Part shown: one piece after another, positions 5,017-6,220 of the stretch | Layout of the letters: the number at the start of each line of letters is the position of its first letter | Numbering within the stretch: the first letter of the stretch is position 1 | Assembly: GCA_035706585.1 (NCBI GenBank) | Contig: DASSUW010000388.1 | Location: 1 to 6,220 of the forward strand | DNA: 6,220 bases | From: DASSUW01 sp035706585 | GTDB taxonomy: Bacteria; Actinomycetota; Thermoleophilia; Solirubrobacterales; Solirubrobacteraceae | Reading direction: 5' to 3' | The notes under the pieces: model-generated | Databases searched by the model: none | The model's input: the letters and a program-made list of their open reading frames with translations, nothing else | What the model was told of the DNA's origin: nothing | Made by a program: the position numbers and the translations under genes

Positions 5017-5646
5017 CTACGCCACCTTCCTGAGTACCCCGACCACGCGCCCGAGGACCTGCACCTCGCGCGAGCGGATCGGTTCCATCGAGTCGTTCTC
5101 CGGCTGCAGGCGCACGTGGTCGCTCTCGCGGAAGAAGCGCTTGACCGTCGCGTCCTCCCCCAGCAGCGCCACCACGATGTCGCCGTCCGTCGCCGTGTCC
5201 TGCGGGCGCACGACCACCAGGTCGCCGGCGAGGATGCCCGCGTTCACCATCGAGTCGCCGCGGACGGTGAGGACGTACTCGCCCTCGTCCCCGCCCACGC
5301 GAGGATCGACCTGCACGGTGTCCTCGATGTTCTCGTCGGCGAGAATGGGCTGGCCGGCGGCGACGTTGCCGACGAGCGGCAACCCGCCCGAGGTCGAGAC
5401 CACCGACTTGACCGCGTCCGCCGCCCGGTCGAGCAGCTCGATCGCGCGCGGCTTGGTCGGATCGCGCCGCAGCAGCCCGATCTTCTCGAGGTTCGCGAGA
5501 TGGGCATGGACCGTCGAGGACGACGCGAGCCCGACCGCCTTGCCGATGTCGCGGACCGTCGGCGGATAGCCGTATTTCGCCGAGTACTTCTTGATGAAGT
5601 CGAAGATCTCTTGCTGGCGCTTCGTGAGGTCCTTCCCGATGTCCAT
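5017..5646 (-). CDS. lexA: LexA repressor, SOS regulator and self-cleaving protease
   Basis: A dimeric transcriptional repressor that binds SOS boxes and cleaves itself when activated RecA accumulates after DNA damage. The 209-residue length is normal. The N-terminal winged helix-turn-helix (about 1-70) contains LTKRQQEIFDFIKKY, GYPPTVRDIGKAVGLASSST and the TKPRAIEL wing end. The cleavage site is A97-G98 in VGNVAAGQPIL. The catalytic serine is S132 in VRGDSMVNAGI, and the lysine is K169 in EDATVKRFFRE. ATG 5646 is the first start giving the full family N-terminus, with AGGAG at 5662-5658 as ribosome site (11 nt spacing, slightly long). Upstream are a perfect-arm LexA box and a promoter that overlaps it, so the gene is autoregulated. 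The zinc-ribbon gene follows after 2 nt. Confidence 0.97.
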   Translation of the reverse strand: MDIGKDLTKRQQEIFDFIKKYSAKYGYPPTVRDIGKAVGLASSSTVHAHLANLEKIGLLRRDPTKPRAIELLDRAADAVKSVVSTSGGLPLVGNVAAGQPILADENIEDTVQVDPRVGGDEGEYVLTVRGDSMVNAGILAGDLVVVRPQDTATDGDIVVALLGEDATVKRFFRESDHVRLQPENDSMEPIRSREVQVLGRVVGVLRKVA

Positions 5647-5680
5647 TACGGGCTCTGCTCCTCATGTCGTGGCCGTGAAC

Positions 5681-5694
5681 CGAACATCTGTTCG
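5681..5694. promoter_or_regulatory. LexA box (SOS operator) of lexA
   Basis: CGAACATCTGTTCG has perfect 5-base arms (CGAAC and GTTCG) around ATCT, the exact actinobacterial/Bacillus-type SOS consensus. It lies 2 bp downstream of the proposed -10 and covers the expected transcription start near 5690, so LexA would repress its own operon. Confidence 0.93.
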
Positions 5695-5696
5695 AC

Positions 5697-5725
5697 ACAG
5701 TAGCGGGGGGTCAGGACGGACGCAA
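5697..5725 (-). promoter_or_regulatory. lexA promoter (TTGCGT, 17 bp, TACTGT)
   Basis: On the minus strand TTGCGT (5725-5720) and TACTGT (5702-5697) are 17 bp apart, a standard sigma70/HrdB-type layout with a good TANNNT -10. The start would lie inside the LexA box, with a leader of about 44 nt carrying the AGGAG ribosome site. The -35 lies about 20 bp from the divergent -10 of tRNA-Leu. Confidence 0.65.
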
Positions 5726-5745
5726 ACGCCGCCGCTGCCCAGGGC

Positions 5746-5751
5746 TATACT
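5746..5751 (+). promoter_or_regulatory. -10 element of the tRNA-Leu gene
   Basis: TATACT, close to the consensus TATAAT, lies 12 bp before the mature tRNA 5' end, giving a short leader of about 5 nt for RNase P to remove. No clear -35 is seen at 16-18 bp spacing. Confidence 0.55.
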
Positions 5752-5763
5752 GCGGCGGCACCC

Positions 5764-5848
5764 GCGCCGATGGCGGAATTGGTAGACGCGCCAGGTTGAG
5801 GGCCTGGTCCGGGATAACCGGGTGGAGGTTCGAGTCCTCTTCGGCGCA
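5764..5848 (+). tRNA. tRNA-Leu, anticodon GAG
   Basis: An 85-nt class II tRNA. The acceptor GCGCCGA pairs with TCGGCGC, followed by discriminator A5848. The D arm is GCG-GAATTGGTAGA-CGC. The anticodon stem CCAGG/CCTGG encloses the loop TTGAGGG, so the anticodon is GAG (5798-5800), reading CUC and CUU. The long variable arm has a CCGG/CCGG stem with loop GATAA. The T stem GGAGG/CCTCT encloses TTCGAGT. The 3' CCA is not encoded; ATG follows the discriminator, so it must be added after transcription. The gene has its own -10 element upstream and a strong terminator downstream. A short frame with an integrase-like N-terminus begins 145 bp beyond the 3' end, so this tRNA could be an integration site. 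Confidence 0.97.
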
Positions 5849-5855
5849 TGCAGCG

Positions 5856-5882
5856 AAGGCCCCGCACGGCGGGGCTTTCTTG
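5856..5882 (+). terminator. Intrinsic terminator of tRNA-Leu
   Basis: GCCCCGC pairs with GCGGGGC across an ACG loop (5859-5875), extended by A-T and G-T pairs, and is followed by TTTCTTGT. It begins 8 nt after the tRNA 3' end and is the best terminator in the window. Confidence 0.85.
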
Positions 5883-5947
5883 TGTCTTGAGGTCCTCAGC
5901 ATTAGGCCGCGGGGGCAGAATTTCGTGACACGGCGCCTATAGGGCTT

Positions 5948-5968
5948 GGGGCAGCAGTCGGCTGCCCC
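5948..5968 (+). other. Stable hairpin upstream of the integrase-like gene
   Basis: GGGGCAGC pairs perfectly with GCTGCCCC across AGTCG (8-bp stem, 5-base loop). It ends 2 bases before a GAGGAG purine stretch (5971-5976) that may be the ribosome site of the gene starting at 5994, though 17 nt is a long distance. It could be a leader structure or a recombinase arm site. No T-run follows, so a terminator is unlikely. Confidence 0.45.
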
Positions 5969-5993
5969 GTGAGGAGCCTTCGAGCGTCGTGTC

Positions 5994-6220
5994 ATGAGCG
6001 TGCAACTCGATCTGGCTCGGAACCGCTGGGTGGTTCGGTGGTACGAGAGCGGGCGGCAACGGTCGCGTCGTTTCCCGGACGAGGAGGCCGCACGTCGCTT
6101 TGATGCCGACTGCGCCAGCGCGAAGGCGCTCGCGCGCGAGGCGACGACGGCGGATCTGGCCCGCGAGCTGATGCTGCTTCGCGCCCGCGTCAACGAGGTC
6201 GAGCGGCACCTGCCTGCCGA
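5994..6220 (+). CDS. Protein with arm-type integrase-like N-terminus, cut by window end
   Basis: The first 75 codons of a gene that continues beyond the window. Residues 1-40 (MSVQLDLARNRWVVRWYESG, then RQRSRRFPDEEAARRFDAD) resemble the AP2-like/arm-binding N-terminal domain of tyrosine recombinases: a three-stranded sheet with W-V-x-R-W, G-R-x-R-S-R-R-F and a following helix. Residues 50-72 (TTADLARELMLLRARVNEVE) look like a coiled coil instead of the start of a core-binding domain. It is therefore either an integrase next to its tRNA target or a short DNA-binding protein. ATG 5994 is the only in-frame start after the TGA at 5970. The gene uses more A/T-ending codons (GAT, CAA, GCT, GTT, TTT, CGT) than its neighbours, which fits acquired DNA. 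Position 145 bp behind tRNA-Leu supports this. Confidence 0.6.
   Translation, partial: MSVQLDLARNRWVVRWYESGRQRSRRFPDEEAARRFDADCASAKALAREATTADLARELMLLRARVNEVERHLPA

Noticed and set aside
4067..5569. Plus-strand 500-codon open frame
   Set aside because: It runs off-frame through the dehydrogenase end and antisense through the DUF4440 gene, the zinc-ribbon gene and lexA, with low-complexity composition and no domain.
4727..5698. A single 323-codon minus-strand frame
   Set aside because: The N-terminal part is an off-frame reading of lexA. Only the final 95 codons, starting at 5014, form the real zinc-ribbon gene.
6018..6040. GAACC...GGTTC inverted repeat inside the integrase-like gene
   Set aside because: The spacing is too wide for a LexA box, and the bases are explained by codons for NRW and WFR-type residues.
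5711..6193. Minus-strand frame containing EDSNLHPVIPDQALNLARL
   Set aside because: This peptide is the well-known artefact of translating tRNA-Leu antisense; the frame also crosses the tRNA terminator.
1..6220. CRISPR array, insertion sequence ends or toxin-antitoxin pair
   Set aside because: I saw no regularly spaced repeats, no transposase motifs with terminal inverted repeats, and no recognisable toxin or antitoxin gene pair.

Overview
The window is very GC-rich, and its real genes strongly prefer G or C at the third codon position. Together with an actinobacterial-type SOS box (CGAAC-N4-GTTCG), an ImuB/DUF6504 pair and promoters with TANNNT -10 elements, this points to a high-GC actinobacterium. 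The gene style resembles Thermoleophilia/Solirubrobacterales, but that placement is inference; no ribosomal RNA is present to test it.

Layout. On the minus strand, positions 1-2576 hold a PLP-dependent class-III transaminase (cut by the window edge), a DUF6504 protein and an ImuB-like catalytically dead Y-family polymerase. The order of transcription is imuB, DUF6504, transaminase. A LexA box lies directly before imuB. Positions 2577-2767 contain the imuB promoter region, a 16-bp perfect palindrome and a GC-rich hairpin that probably ends rnpB. Positions 2768-3084 encode the RNase P RNA on the minus strand, a type-A-like molecule with a short P3 and apparently no P18. On the plus strand follow a 64-residue unknown protein (3161-3355), two back-to-back hairpins, and a 3-hydroxyacyl-CoA dehydrogenase (3442-4293). 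Convergent to this, on the minus strand, are a DUF4440/NTF2-like protein (4298-4678), a 95-residue zinc-ribbon protein (4727-5014) and lexA (5017-5646) with its own LexA box and promoter. Divergent from lexA is tRNA-Leu(GAG) at 5764-5848 with a strong terminator. Downstream of it begins a protein with an arm-type integrase-like N-terminus and a coiled-coil-like tail, cut by the window end.

How it fits together. The main theme is DNA damage control. LexA, its autoregulatory box, the two-gene lexA/zinc-ribbon operon and a LexA-controlled imuB/DUF6504 unit sit within 4.3 kb. The two LexA-controlled promoters share the same proposed -35 hexamer (TTGCGT) with a 17-bp spacer. Three other genes (transaminase, dehydrogenase, DUF4440 protein) share a TAGC[G/C]T motif 8-10 bases before the start codon, which suggests leaderless or nearly leaderless transcripts. 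The remaining genes are housekeeping (rnpB, tRNA-Leu), lipid or acyl-CoA metabolism, and the possible edge of an element integrated at a tRNA gene.
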